Shown in pieces: positions 48,182 through 56,833 of a DNA stretch of 64,000 nucleotides. The notes under the pieces were generated by a model. The model did no database searches, was not told the origin of the DNA, and was given only the letters and a program-made list of their open reading frames with translations. Positions within the stretch are counted from its first letter, which is position 1; each line of letters starts with the position of its first letter. The stretch is from JACCYI01 sp963828075 (GTDB lineage: Bacteria > Actinomycetota > Thermoleophilia > Solirubrobacterales > Solirubrobacteraceae), in assembly GCA_963828075.1 (NCBI GenBank), contig CAWHDH010000021.1, positions 2,046,001-2,110,000 of the forward strand, written 5' to 3'. The position numbers and the translations under genes are program-made.

Positions 48182-48655
48182 TTAGAACGGGATGTCGTCG
48201 TCCGCGGGCGCCGACGGCGGGCCCGTGGGTGCGGCGACGGGCTGGAAGTCGCGGTTGTCGACGGGGACGTCGGAGCGCGGCGTGAAGCCGTTGCCGCCGC
48301 CGGACGGGCCATCTTCGCGGCTGCCCAGGAACTGGACCGAGTCGGCGATGATGTCGACCGACTGGCGGGTGCCCGAGCCGTCCTTGGCCTCCCACTCGCG
48401 CCACTCGAGGCGGCCGTCGACCGCGATCGGCCGGCCCTTGGAGAGGAACCGGGCGCAGTTCTCGCCCTGCGCGCCCCAGACCGTGACGTCGAAGTAGTTC
48501 GGCTTGTCCTCCCACTCGCCGCCGGCGCCCTTGCGCCGCGTGTTGCAGGCGACGCGCAGGGAGCAGACCGACATCCCGCTCGGCAGCGAGCGAAGCTCGG
48601 GATCACGGGTGAGATTGCCGGTCAGCACGACCCGGTTGATGTTGGTGGCGGCCAC
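48182..48655 (-). CDS. ssb: Single-stranded DNA-binding protein
   Basis: 157 residues, GTG start with GAAAGGAG seven bases before it. The OB fold has NRVVLTGNLTRDPELR, FDVTVWGAQGENCARFLSKG and DGRLEWREWEAKDG, and the C-terminal tip DDDIPF is the standard partner-protein hook after a Pro/Gly-rich linker. It lies between rpsF and rpsR as in most bacteria, though both gaps are wide here. A TAGACT box is 43 bases before the start. Confidence 0.96.
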   Translation of the reverse strand: MAATNINRVVLTGNLTRDPELRSLPSGMSVCSLRVACNTRRKGAGGEWEDKPNYFDVTVWGAQGENCARFLSKGRPIAVDGRLEWREWEAKDGSGTRQSVDIIADSVQFLGSREDGPSGGGNGFTPRSDVPVDNRDFQPVAAPTGPPSAPADDDIPF

Positions 48656-48698
48656 GGTGGGCTCCTTTCAAGACAGCTCGAAGCTCGATTGGTGAGCG

Positions 48699-48704
48699 AG
48701 TCTA
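48699..48704 (-). promoter_or_regulatory. TAGACT -10 element of ssb
   Basis: TAGACT on the minus strand gives a predicted start near 48692 and a leader of about 37 nt that contains the ribosome site. Unlike most such boxes in this window, it serves a leadered message. Confidence 0.5.
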
Positions 48705-48813
48705 GATCGGGGGTCGGCCGGTACCGCGCTCTACCGAGGAAAATGCGCAGAATCGTCGCGCTGTTGGTGCGAAGCGCGGGTGATCGGTGACGAAGCGGGG
48801 GGTGCTGAGGGTC

Positions 48814-49170
48814 TTACTCTTCGTCTTCGCCCGTCGCGACGAACGCGGGGCGCTGCTCGGGCGGGGCGGGAGTGCCCGGCTTGAGCTTGATCACGCGGTG
48901 ACGGACGACGCCGTCGGTGATCTTCAGCGAGTGGTCCAGCGCCTCGAGCAGCTCGCGCGTGGCGTGGAACTGGATGAGGTGGTAGCTGGCTTCCTTGTGC
49001 TTGTGCACTTCGTAGGCCGTCGGGCGCACGCCCCAGTCATGAACGCCGACGAGCTGGCCCTGCTTGACGATCTGCGTCTCGACGTCGGCGAGGATCTTCT
49101 CGCGGCGATCCTCGTCGAGCGAGGCGTCCAGCAGCAGGTTGAGGTCGTAGACGGGAGCTTCGTGCGCCAT
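48814..49170 (-). CDS. rpsF: 30S ribosomal protein S6
   Basis: 118 residues from the ATG at 49170 (MAHEAPVYDLNLLLD). A start four codons upstream would overlap the TAGGAT -10 box at 49181-49186, so the inner ATG is chosen. The YDLNLLLDASLDEDRR opening and GVRPTAYEVHKHKEASYHLIQFHAT match the S6 core, followed by an acidic tail. It leads the rpsF-ssb-rpsR-rplI group. Confidence 0.95.
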   Translation of the reverse strand: MAHEAPVYDLNLLLDASLDEDRREKILADVETQIVKQGQLVGVHDWGVRPTAYEVHKHKEASYHLIQFHATRELLEALDHSLKITDGVVRHRVIKLKPGTPAPPEQRPAFVATGEDEE

Positions 49171-49180
49171 GCGGCCGCGC

Positions 49181-49186
49181 ATCCTA
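49181..49186 (-). promoter_or_regulatory. Extended -10 element of rpsF
   Basis: On the minus strand TGC-TAGGAT forms an extended -10 box (TGnTAnnnT). It ends 10 bases before the rpsF ATG, giving a leader of about 4 nt. This leaves no room for the S6:S18-binding leader known from other bacteria. Confidence 0.55.
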
Positions 49187-49229
49187 GCAATGGGGGGCGA
49201 GCCGGCCGCCTTCGCCGCCTATCGAGCGC

Positions 49230-49721
49230 ATGGACTCTGAGCTGTGGCGGCGGGTGCGGTGGGGGAACGTGGCGCGCGCCGCCGGGCTGGTCGGGCTGCT
49301 CGCGCTCGTCGTCGCGTGGCCGCGGATCGCGCCGGCGCCGCCCGACCTGCCGCCCGACGACCCGATCGCCCTCGGCCCGCCGCCGGCGCCGCCGGCCGCC
49401 ACCCCCGACGCCCGCCCGCGAAGCGCCCCGCGCGCACGGCCGCGCGCCCGCGTCCGCGTGCGCAGGCGCGCGTGCCACCACCGCCCCCGCCGGCACCGGG
49501 GAGCGCGTCGCGACCGCCGCGCCACCGCACCGCGACCGTCGCGCGCCGCCCCGCCGCCCGTCACCGGGCCGCCACCCGCAAGCCCGCCGCCCGTAAGCCC
49601 GCCGCCCGCGACCGCCGCGCCGCCCCCGCCACGCCCTCGCCGAAGCCCTCCCGCCACGTCCGCCCCTCCGCCCGCGCCAGCGCCCCCCGCGGGCGCCGAG
49701 TTCACGTTCGAGGGTGGCTGA
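49230..49721 (+). CDS. Small single-span protein with proline/arginine-rich tail
   Basis: 163 residues. The N-terminus MDSELWRRVRWGNVARA leads into one membrane helix (AAGLVGLLALVVAWPRI). The rest is low-complexity proline, alanine and arginine with no cysteines beyond one, ending GAEFTFEGG. The GC-rich composition leaves other frames open as well, including one starting at 49244, so coding is uncertain. The clear membrane segment and defined tail favour this frame. It diverges from rpsF and its end overlaps the otsA-like gene by 20 bases. Confidence 0.5.
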   Translation: MDSELWRRVRWGNVARAAGLVGLLALVVAWPRIAPAPPDLPPDDPIALGPPPAPPAATPDARPRSAPRARPRARVRVRRRACHHRPRRHRGARRDRRATAPRPSRAAPPPVTGPPPASPPPVSPPPATAAPPPPRPRRSPPATSAPPPAPAPPAGAEFTFEGG

Positions 49722-51180
49722 GCGCCCGTGCCTTGTCGCGGATGTCGGCGATCTGCTCGTCGATCCAGTCGCCCGGATCGCGCCGCGTCACCATCTCCTT
49801 GAGGCCGCACAACCGCTCCGCGCGCCGCTGCGGGGACATCGTCAGCGCGCTGAAGATCGCGTCGGCGAGCTCCTGGACGTCGAACGGGTTCACCGACAGC
49901 GCGAACTCGCCGAGCTCCTCGTGCGCGCCCGTGTTCTCGCCGAGGATCGAGACGCCGTCGCGCTCGTTGACGAGCGGCCCCTCCTTCGCCACGAGGTTCA
50001 TGCCGTCGAACATCGCGTTGACCATCATCACGTCGTAGTGCTTGTAGGAGGCGACGGCCTCGTCGAGGTCGTCGCGCAGCTTGAGATGGATCGGCATCCA
50101 GTCCGGCGTCCCGTGCCGGTGGTTGACGACCGCCACCAGGGCCTCGATGCGCTCGAGGTACTCGGCGTACTCCGGCACGTCGGTCCGCGACGGCATCAGC
50201 TGCGCGGTGAACGTGATGCGCTCCGAGAACTCCGGGTGCTGCTCGAGGAAGATGTCGAACGCGGTGAACCCGCGCAGGACGTTCTTGGACAGGTCGGCGC
50301 GGTCGACGCGCAGGATCGAGAACTCGCGCCGGCGCTCGAGCAGCTTCTCCTCGAACTCCTTGACCCGCGGGCGCTCGGCCAGCTTGCTGGTCGCATGGTG
50401 GTCGATCGGGAGCGGGTAGGCGCGCACCCAGATCTCGCGGTCGTCGAGCTTCACGACGCCGGCGTCCATGTCGACGTCGAGGTCCATCAGGTCGCGGCAG
50501 CACTGCAGGAAGTTGCGCCGGTAGGAGCGCGTGTGGAACCCGATGATGTCGTTGGCCAGGACACCGTGGTAGATCTCGTCGCGCATCTGCTTCGGGAGCA
50601 CGCGCCACGCGTCCGGCTGCGTCCACGGGATGTGGATGAAGTGGTGCAGGAAGGCGTCCGGCCGGGCTTCCCGCACCATGCCCGGCACGAGGTAGAGCTG
50701 GTAGTCGTGGACCATCACGACCGGCTCGTCCTGGCCCTCGATCTCCTCGAGCACGGCGTCCGCGAGATCCTGGTTGACGACCTTGTAGCCGTGCTCGAAC
50801 GCGTCGACCTCGTGCTGGCGGATGTCGGGGGCGTTGGAGAGGTCCCACAGGTAGTGCTGGATGAACCACAGCATCGGGTTCGCGATGATGTTGTAGAAGC
50901 GGTCGTAGGCCTCGTTGTCCGATGCGATCAGGCGGATCGAGAACTCGCCGCCCTCGGGCGCGGAGACCGCGAAGGGACGGCCGCCGTGCTCCTGCGCGAC
51001 CTCGACATCGCGGTCGGTCATCGCGCTGGCGATCCAGGTCGCGTCGCGGTGCGACGCCAGCCCGATCAGCGCCGTGGCCAGGCCGCCGGTGCCGCGCTTC
51101 ATCGACCCGTCGTCCTGGTAGGTCACCGGCCCGCGGTTGGAGACCAGGACGAGGGGGTTCGAACTGTCGGTGGGGCTCAT
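49702..51180 (-). CDS. otsA: Trehalose-6-phosphate synthase family (GT20) protein
   Basis: 492 residues. GT20 hallmarks: LVLVSNRGPVTY, RGTGGLATAL, VMVHDYQLYLVPGMVR, HHFIHIPWTQPDAWRVLP, DRADLSKNVLRGFTAFD, and the nucleotide-sugar end DGMNLVAKEGPLVN. It transfers glucose from a nucleotide sugar to glucose-6-phosphate; a glucosylglycerol-phosphate synthase role is also possible for this family. It is the last gene of the long minus operon and overlaps treT by four bases. No otsB-type phosphatase gene is near. Confidence 0.85.
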   Translation of the reverse strand: MSPTDSSNPLVLVSNRGPVTYQDDGSMKRGTGGLATALIGLASHRDATWIASAMTDRDVEVAQEHGGRPFAVSAPEGGEFSIRLIASDNEAYDRFYNIIANPMLWFIQHYLWDLSNAPDIRQHEVDAFEHGYKVVNQDLADAVLEEIEGQDEPVVMVHDYQLYLVPGMVREARPDAFLHHFIHIPWTQPDAWRVLPKQMRDEIYHGVLANDIIGFHTRSYRRNFLQCCRDLMDLDVDMDAGVVKLDDREIWVRAYPLPIDHHATSKLAERPRVKEFEEKLLERRREFSILRVDRADLSKNVLRGFTAFDIFLEQHPEFSERITFTAQLMPSRTDVPEYAEYLERIEALVAVVNHRHGTPDWMPIHLKLRDDLDEAVASYKHYDVMMVNAMFDGMNLVAKEGPLVNERDGVSILGENTGAHEELGEFALSVNPFDVQELADAIFSALTMSPQRRAERLCGLKEMVTRRDPGDWIDEQIADIRDKARALSHPRT

Positions 51181-52409
51181 GCGCTCACCTCGGTGAAGAT
51201 CCGCAGATAGTCGCGCAGGTAGCGCGGCGTCAGGAAGTGCTCGCGGACGTGCTCCTTGCCGCGCTTGCCGAGCCGGCGCCCGAGCTCAGGGTCGTCCAGG
51301 ATCTCGATCGCGCGCTGGGCGCACTCCTCCACCGACCCGACGAGGAAGCCCGACTCGCCGTCGGTGATCTGCAGCGGGATCCCGCCGACGTCGCCGCCGA
51401 TGAACGGGCGCCCCTTCCACAGGGCCTCGCTCACGGTCAGCCCGAAGCCCTCGCGCGTCGACTTCTGGACGAGGACGTCCGCGAGCGACTGGAACGCGTT
51501 GACCTCGATGTTGCCGACGTTGTTGAAGTTGTTGAGGATGTGGATGTCCGGGTCGCCCTCGGCGTGCTCGATCGTCGAGTTGTAGAAGTCCCATCCCTCG
51601 GGGTCGTCGGACGCCATCGAGCCGACGAGCGCGAGCTGGATGTCGGGGCGCTGCGCCTTGACGATCCGGTACGCGTCGATGACGCCGAGCGGGTCCTTCC
51701 ACGGGTCGAAGCGCGAGACCTGGCAGATCATGGGTCGCTCTACGTCTATCCCGAAGTGGCGAACCACGAACGTCGCGTCGTCGAGCGACAGCGCCATGTT
51801 CTTGGGCGCGAGCGGGTCGATCGCCGGCGGGACGATGTTCACGCCGCCGTCCATCCCCGCCGGCACGTAGTCGCGCACGTGGAACAGCGAGGCCGGGTAG
51901 TCCTTGATGTACGGCAGCAGCTGGGCGATCGTCGCCGGGTTCGGCGTCGAGACGTCGATGTGGCAGCGCCAGACCCAGTGGCGCGACTTCTCCGGCGCGA
52001 GCGAGAGCAGGGCGGCCGGCTGCGGGTCGTGGACGACGCAGAAGTCCCAGTCGCGCTCGAGCTCGCGCGCGTTCATCTCGTTGTAGTGGAACCAGACCGC
52101 CCACTCCTCTTCGGAGAGGTCCTGCGGGTGGCCCTGCAGCGCGTTGTGCATGAGCTTCGTGGAGTTGAAGAACTCCTCGCGGCCGAAGATCACCTGCCAC
52201 TCGGCCTCGAGCCCGACGTCGCGCATCAGCGCGACCAGCGTGTACAGGATCTCCGACACCCCGCCCCCGAACGCGGTCGCGCTCAGGTGGACGACCCGCT
52301 TGCCCTTCAGCGGCTCCGCGAGCTCGCGGATCTCCTCGATGAGCGGCCGTCCGACGATGTGCGTGTAGTCGGCCAGGCTCTTGCCGGCCAACACGACGGG
52401 TTGAAGCAA
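51177..52409 (-). CDS. treT: Trehalose synthase/glycosyltransferase (TreT-like, GT4)
   Basis: 410 residues, TTG start at 52409 (LLQPVVLAGKSLADYTHIVG) with GAGGAG four bases before it. The start aligns with TreT proteins of thermophiles, which begin with a KSL-x-DY motif. Other blocks are LSATAFGGGVSEILYTLV, WRCHIDVSTPNP, QVSRFDPWKDPLGVIDAY, KSTREGFGLTVSEALWKG and GGDVGGIPLQI. TreT joins nucleotide-diphosphate glucose and glucose directly to trehalose. Its coupling to an OtsA-like gene gives two trehalose routes in one operon, or two related disaccharide products. Confidence 0.82.
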   Translation of the reverse strand: MLQPVVLAGKSLADYTHIVGRPLIEEIRELAEPLKGKRVVHLSATAFGGGVSEILYTLVALMRDVGLEAEWQVIFGREEFFNSTKLMHNALQGHPQDLSEEEWAVWFHYNEMNARELERDWDFCVVHDPQPAALLSLAPEKSRHWVWRCHIDVSTPNPATIAQLLPYIKDYPASLFHVRDYVPAGMDGGVNIVPPAIDPLAPKNMALSLDDATFVVRHFGIDVERPMICQVSRFDPWKDPLGVIDAYRIVKAQRPDIQLALVGSMASDDPEGWDFYNSTIEHAEGDPDIHILNNFNNVGNIEVNAFQSLADVLVQKSTREGFGLTVSEALWKGRPFIGGDVGGIPLQITDGESGFLVGSVEECAQRAIEILDDPELGRRLGKRGKEHVREHFLTPRYLRDYLRIFTEVSA

Positions 52410-52433
52410 CTCCTCGGACTCCTCCGGACGCGC

Positions 52434-53381
52434 TCAGCGGTCGAAGCGCGCACCATAGCCAGAAGTCCGCAAACGCTCCATCCCGCGGTCGATCGCGGCG
52501 AGCAGGCCGGCGTGCACGACCGGGGTGGCCGCGGCGACGACCGACACGTGGAAGTCGGGGCCCGAGCCGAGCAGCGGCCGGTCGTCGAGCGGGCGGCCGC
52601 TCGCGTCGGTGACCACCGCGCCGGCCTCGGCCAGGCAGACGATCGCCGCGGCGACGTCGTAGGGAGACGAGTTGATGACCTGCCCGCCGCCGACGCGCAT
52701 CCACGCCTCGCGCATGCCCGGCACCTCCTCGACCAGCCGCGGGCCGGGATCGACGAACGCGTCGAGCTGCCCGGTGACGACGCGCGTCAGGTGGTACGCG
52801 GAGGCGCCGAGGTCGAACGAGCCGCCGCCGATCGACGAGCGGTCGATGAGCTCTCCGATCACGGCGACGGTCGGCGCGACCGGGCGGCCGGTCAGGTTGT
52901 AGGCCCACAGCAGGCGGTCGAGGTCCTCGTTCTCCGACAGCCCCGCCGACTGCGGCGTCTGCACGCCGCCGCCGCGCTCCGCATGCACCGCCTCGCCGGT
53001 CTTGATCTCGACCACCGCGCCCGCGAGGAGATCACGCATGCGCGGGCTCCCCTCGCCGTAGCGCGCGACGGCGACGCTCACGCAGGCCGACTCGAGCCCG
53101 GCGAGCGCCGGCCGCGTGCCGTCGATGGGATCGACCACCAGGACCAACTCCGGCGCCGCGCCCGGCGGGAGCACGAGCCCTTGGTCCTCGGAGTAGTAGG
53201 CCACCCCCGGCGCGTGGTCGCGGACCCACTGACCGAGCCGCTGTTCCGCCGCGGTGTCGAGCGCGAACGTGACGTCGCCCGACGCGCCCGTGCGGTCGTG
53301 CGCGCGCCCCGCGCGGGCGCCCAGCAACGGCCGGACCATCTCCTGCAGCGCGACCGCGAGGTCGCGGACGAGGGCTCTCAC
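52434..53381 (-). CDS. Inositol monophosphatase (IMPase)-superfamily phosphatase
   Basis: 315 residues. The Mg-binding motif VLVVDPIDGTRPALAGL (second metal-site signature DPxDGT) and YYSEDQG (Glu ligand) are present; the late SPYDVAAAIVCLAEAGAVVTDASG is the third family motif (the WD-like Asp). It could remove phosphate from inositol, fructose-bisphosphate, or adenosine-3',5'-bisphosphate. Placed directly upstream of the trehalose genes and without otsB in the operon, it is a candidate for trehalose-6-phosphate or glucosylglycerol-phosphate dephosphorylation. That is inference only. GTG start overlaps the htrA stop. Confidence 0.82.
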   Translation of the reverse strand: MRALVRDLAVALQEMVRPLLGARAGRAHDRTGASGDVTFALDTAAEQRLGQWVRDHAPGVAYYSEDQGLVLPPGAAPELVLVVDPIDGTRPALAGLESACVSVAVARYGEGSPRMRDLLAGAVVEIKTGEAVHAERGGGVQTPQSAGLSENEDLDRLLWAYNLTGRPVAPTVAVIGELIDRSSIGGGSFDLGASAYHLTRVVTGQLDAFVDPGPRLVEEVPGMREAWMRVGGGQVINSSPYDVAAAIVCLAEAGAVVTDASGRPLDDRPLLGSGPDFHVSVVAAATPVVHAGLLAAIDRGMERLRTSGYGARFDR

Positions 53382-54592
53382 CTGCCTTCGGACGGCGCGT
53401 CCGGGCGATCGCCCAGTTTCACGTCGACCTCGCGACGCTCGCCGTCGCGGTACACCTCGATGGTCACCTGCTGGCCCGGCTCGTACGCCGAGATCGCCGT
53501 CGCGAGGCCGGCCGGGTCGGCGACGGCGGTCTTGCCGACCTTGGTGATGATGTCGCCGCCGACCTGATACGTGTCGACCTGGAACGGCTTCTTGGTCGTC
53601 CCGCCCTTCAGGCCGGCCTTGGCGGCGGGGGTGCCGGCCGTGACCTCCTGGACCCAGGCCCCCTTGGCCACGGGCAGCTCGAACGCCTTCACGAGCTGTG
53701 GGTAGAGCTCCTTGGAGCCCACGCCGAGGTACGCGTAGCGGGCGCGTCCGTGCTCGCGAAGCTGCTGGAGCGACCGGCGCACGACGGCGACCGGGACCGC
53801 GAACCCGACGCCCTCGCCGCCGCCCGAGCTCGTCTGGATCTGCTGGTTGACGCCGATCACCCGGCCTTCGGCGTCGAGCAGCGGCCCGCCCGAGTTGCCG
53901 GGGTTGATGGCAGCGTCGGTCTGCACCGCGCCGGAGATCCTGAAGTCGGTCAGCGAGGAGATCGAGCGGTCCGTGGCCGAGACGACGCCGACCGACAGCG
54001 ACTGGCGCTGCCCGAACGGGGAGCCGAGCGCGGCGACCGGCGAGCCGACGGGGATCTCGTCGTCGGGCGCGAGCGGGAGCGGGTGCAGCTCGAGGCCCTT
54101 CGGATCGATCCGCAGGAGCGCGATGTCGGAGTTGGGATCGTGGCCGATGATCTTGGCCTCGACCTGGTTGCCGTCGTGGAACTCGACGAACACCTTGCGC
54201 GCGACCTTGACCTGGCGGCCCTTGCCCTGGGTGACGACGTGGGCGTTCGTGGCGATCTCGCCCTTGCCGTTGAGCACGAACCCGGACCCGAGCCCGCCGC
54301 CCTCGTCGTCCTCCTCGCCGCCGCCGAGCAGCGCCTCCAGGCCGCCCTCGCCGAACAGCGAGACGACCGTCACGACGCCGGCCGCCTCGGTCTCGTAGAT
54401 CGCCTGGGGGTCGAAGTTCCCGTCGCCGAGGCTGCGGATCACCTCGACCCGCGTGGTGGTCGTCTGGGTCGGCGCCTGCTTGGCGGCGCCGTCGGACCCC
54501 AGCCCGCCGCCTCCGCCGTCGCCCGACCCGCCGCAGCCGGCGCCGAGCAGCGCGGTCGCCGCGGCGGTGAGCGCCCAGCGCCGGGCGCTCAC
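53378..54592 (-). CDS. HtrA/DegP-family serine protease, lipoprotein
   Basis: 404 residues, GTG start overlapping the kinase stop. A lipobox (LLGAGC, C20) anchors it at the membrane outer face. The trypsin-like domain has the triad in TNAHVV (His), SDIALLRI (Asp) and INPGNSGGPLL (Ser), followed by a PDZ domain (GAWVQEVTAGTPAAKAGLKGG, GGDIITKVGKTAVAD). It degrades or refolds damaged exported proteins. Being in one operon with a two-component system suggests the system senses envelope stress. Confidence 0.9.
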   Translation of the reverse strand: MSARRWALTAAATALLGAGCGGSGDGGGGGLGSDGAAKQAPTQTTTTRVEVIRSLGDGNFDPQAIYETEAAGVVTVVSLFGEGGLEALLGGGEEDDEGGGLGSGFVLNGKGEIATNAHVVTQGKGRQVKVARKVFVEFHDGNQVEAKIIGHDPNSDIALLRIDPKGLELHPLPLAPDDEIPVGSPVAALGSPFGQRQSLSVGVVSATDRSISSLTDFRISGAVQTDAAINPGNSGGPLLDAEGRVIGVNQQIQTSSGGGEGVGFAVPVAVVRRSLQQLREHGRARYAYLGVGSKELYPQLVKAFELPVAKGAWVQEVTAGTPAAKAGLKGGTTKKPFQVDTYQVGGDIITKVGKTAVADPAGLATAISAYEPGQQVTIEVYRDGERREVDVKLGDRPDAPSEGR

Positions 54593-55998
54593 GCCGGCAG
54601 CCTCAGCGAGAAGGTCGTCGAGCCCGGGACGGAGTCGACCGCGAGCTCGCCGCTCATCCGCTCCGCGAGCTCGGCGGCGATCGCCAGGCCGAGCCCGGCG
54701 CCGTGGGCGTCGTTGGAGGAGAAGAAGGGCTCGAAGATGTGGGGCATGGTGTGTCGTTTGATGCCGAGGCCGGTGTCGTGGACCTCGACGTGCACGGCGC
54801 CGTTGCGGCGCGCCGCCGAGACCTCGATCGGTGTGCCCTCGGGCGTGTGGACGAGCGCGTTGTCGATGAGGATACGAATCACCTGGGCTACCCGCTCCGG
54901 GTCGCACTCGATCTCGATCGGATCGTCGGGGAGGTCGAGCGCGAGCTCGGAGCGGTGACGCGCCACGGCCGGCGTGAATTCCCGCGACACGTCGCGCGCG
55001 AGCTCGCCGACATCGGTCGCCTCCGGGCGCAGCTCGAGCGCACCCGACTCGAGCCGCGAGAGGTCGAGCAGCTCGGTGGCGAGCGTCCGCAGGCGGTCCA
55101 CCTGCCCGCGGATCTGCTCGAGGAACCGGGCGCGGGTCTCGGGGTCGAGCTCCTCGTCCTCGAGCAGCTCCAGGAAGCCGCCGAGCGAGAACACCGGCGT
55201 GCGCAGCTCGTGCGACGCGGTCGCGATGAACTGCTTGCGCGCGAAGTCCAGCCGGCGCAGCTGGGACTGCATGTCGGCGAACGCGGCGGCGAGCTGGCCG
55301 AGCTCGTCGTCGGAGTCGATCTTGATGCGGTGCGAGAAGTCGCCGGCCGCCACGGCGCGCGCCGCCTGCTCCAGCCGGTGGACGCGCAGCGCGAGCGCGC
55401 GCGCGACGAGGAAGCCCGCGAGCAGCGCGAGGGCGAGCGCGATCGCGCCTGCGACCAGCAGCTGCCGGCGGATCAGCGCGACGTTGGCCTCCACGTCGCC
55501 GAGGTCGGACGAGAACACCGCGATGGACTGGACGCGGCCGGTGCCGCGGCGCGACCGCAGCGGCACCGCGGCCTGCGCCTGCGGGCCGTGCTCGGTGGGT
55601 TCGGTGGCCGTCGCGGTGCGACCGGTGCGCAGCGCGGCCTGCGCGATCCCCTGGGTGTCCTCGAGGACCTTGTCCTGGTTGGCGATCGGCCCGGCGGAGT
55701 CGACCTTCGCGTAGAGCGACTGCTTCGCCGGGTTCAGGAAGCCGAGCACGATGACGCGCGCGCTCGAGTCGGCGGCCGCCTCGGTGGCCTCCTGGGAGAG
55801 GCGCTCCTGGGTGTAGCGCCGCTCGCCCTGCAGGGGCCGCGCCTCGCGCTGCGCGACGGTCGCGAGGTCGCGCAGCTTCTGGTCGCGCAGGGACTCGCCG
55901 AGCCGCGGGGCCACGTAGAGGTAGACGAGCCCGATCGCGAACAGCACGATGAGTCCGAAGATGATGGCCAGCCGGCTGCGCAGCGACCGAAGCGGCAC
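54589..55998 (-). CDS. Sensor histidine kinase
   Basis: 469 residues, GTG start. Two membrane helices (about 9-28 and 180-200) enclose an extracytoplasmic sensor of about 150 residues. A HAMP linker (RALALRVHRLEQAARAVAAGDF), the H-box ASHELRTPVFSLGGFLELL and the ATP-binding N, G1 and G2 boxes (IDNALVHT, VHDTGLGI, GAGLGLAI) are complete. It lies four bases after the response regulator gene. Partner: the OmpR-type regulator upstream. The ligand is unknown. Confidence 0.92.
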   Translation of the reverse strand: MPLRSLRSRLAIIFGLIVLFAIGLVYLYVAPRLGESLRDQKLRDLATVAQREARPLQGERRYTQERLSQEATEAAADSSARVIVLGFLNPAKQSLYAKVDSAGPIANQDKVLEDTQGIAQAALRTGRTATATEPTEHGPQAQAAVPLRSRRGTGRVQSIAVFSSDLGDVEANVALIRRQLLVAGAIALALALLAGFLVARALALRVHRLEQAARAVAAGDFSHRIKIDSDDELGQLAAAFADMQSQLRRLDFARKQFIATASHELRTPVFSLGGFLELLEDEELDPETRARFLEQIRGQVDRLRTLATELLDLSRLESGALELRPEATDVGELARDVSREFTPAVARHRSELALDLPDDPIEIECDPERVAQVIRILIDNALVHTPEGTPIEVSAARRNGAVHVEVHDTGLGIKRHTMPHIFEPFFSSNDAHGAGLGLAIAAELAERMSGELAVDSVPGSTTFSLRLPA

Positions 55999-56002
55999 GG
56001 AG

Positions 56003-56707
56003 TCAGGCCGCGTCGCGGAAGCGGTAGCCGACCCCGCGCACGGTGAAGATGTACTCGGGCTCCTTGGCCTCGCGCTCGAGCTTCTCGCGCAGGTGGCGGA
56101 TGTGGACGTCGATGGTGCGTGGGTCGCGGTAGGCGGAGTCGCCCCACACGCGCGAGAGGAGCATGTCGCGCGTGTAGACGCGGCCGGGGTTGCGCGCGAG
56201 CGCCGCGAGGATCTCGAACTCGACGAAGGTCGTCTGCACGGGCTCGCCGCGGACCGTCACCGCCCGCTTGGACGGGTCGATCCGCAGCTCGAGCGCCTCG
56301 ATCGGGTGGTCCTCGTCCGGGTCGGTCTGGCGCATACCGGCGCGCCGCAGCGCCGCCTTGACGCGCGAGCGGAACTCGCGCATGGAGAACGGCTTGGTGA
56401 TGTAGTCGTCCGCCCCGAGCTCGAGGCCGAGCACCTTGTCGATCTCCTCCGACTTCGCGGTCAGCATGATGATCGGGACCGACGACCGGGCCCGCAGGCG
56501 CCGGCAGACCTCGAGGCCGTCCATCCGCGGAAGCATGACGTCGAGCACGACGAGGTCGAAGGTCTGCTCGCCGAAGCGGGCGAGCGCCTCGCGGCCGTCG
56601 GACGCCTGCACCACCTCGTAGCCGTCCTTCTGCAGCGGGAAGGAGAGCAGCGTCTGGATCGGGTGCTCGTCGTCGACGAGCAGGATGCGGGCGGGACGAT
56701 CGGCCAT
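56003..56707 (-). CDS. OmpR/PhoB-family response regulator
   Basis: 234 residues from the ATG at 56707 (MADRPARILLVDDEHPIQ); the longer open frame to 56800 would cross the inverted repeats and is rejected. The receiver has the DD pair (ILLVDDE), the phosphoacceptor in LVVLDVMLPRMDG, the T in MLTAK and the K in ITKPFS. The DNA-binding domain is winged-helix (VEFEILAALARNPGRVYTRDMLLSRVWGD, RTIDVHIRHLREK). It heads the operon for the kinase, HtrA and trehalose genes and probably acts at its own promoter. Confidence 0.93.
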   Translation of the reverse strand: MADRPARILLVDDEHPIQTLLSFPLQKDGYEVVQASDGREALARFGEQTFDLVVLDVMLPRMDGLEVCRRLRARSSVPIIMLTAKSEEIDKVLGLELGADDYITKPFSMREFRSRVKAALRRAGMRQTDPDEDHPIEALELRIDPSKRAVTVRGEPVQTTFVEFEILAALARNPGRVYTRDMLLSRVWGDSAYRDPRTIDVHIRHLREKLEREAKEPEYIFTVRGVGYRFRDAA

Positions 56708-56719
56708 GTCTCTCTGTGT

Positions 56720-56798
56720 AACGTCGTCCGGACGTTCGAGCTTGCGGGAAGCGGGGTTTCGCCTTCCGTCCTCGCAAGCTCGGACCTCAGGCGACGTC
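56720..56798. promoter_or_regulatory. Inverted repeats between the response regulator gene and the divergent gene
   Basis: The 126-base divergent region holds AACGTC-GTCCG-GACGTT (56720-56736), a long hairpin with arms CGAGCTTGCG (56737-56746) and CGCAAGCTCG (56773-56782), and a further GACGTC at 56793-56798. Repeated ACGTC half-sites are plausible binding sites for the OmpR-type regulator. A TACCCT hexamer at 56821-56826 could be the -10 box of the plus-strand gene. Confidence 0.45.
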
Positions 56799-56833
56799 AC
56801 ATAGCGTAAGCCTCGCGCCGTACCCTGGGCGGG

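Noticed and set aside
49244..50038. 264-codon plus-strand open frame starting inside the small proline-rich gene
   Set aside because: It runs deep into the otsA-like gene and lacks a membrane helix; the 49230 frame has a plausible N-terminus and stop.
50922..53567. 881-codon plus-strand open frame
   Set aside because: Antisense to otsA-like, treT-like and IMPase genes, which all show intact motifs; no domain in the long frame.
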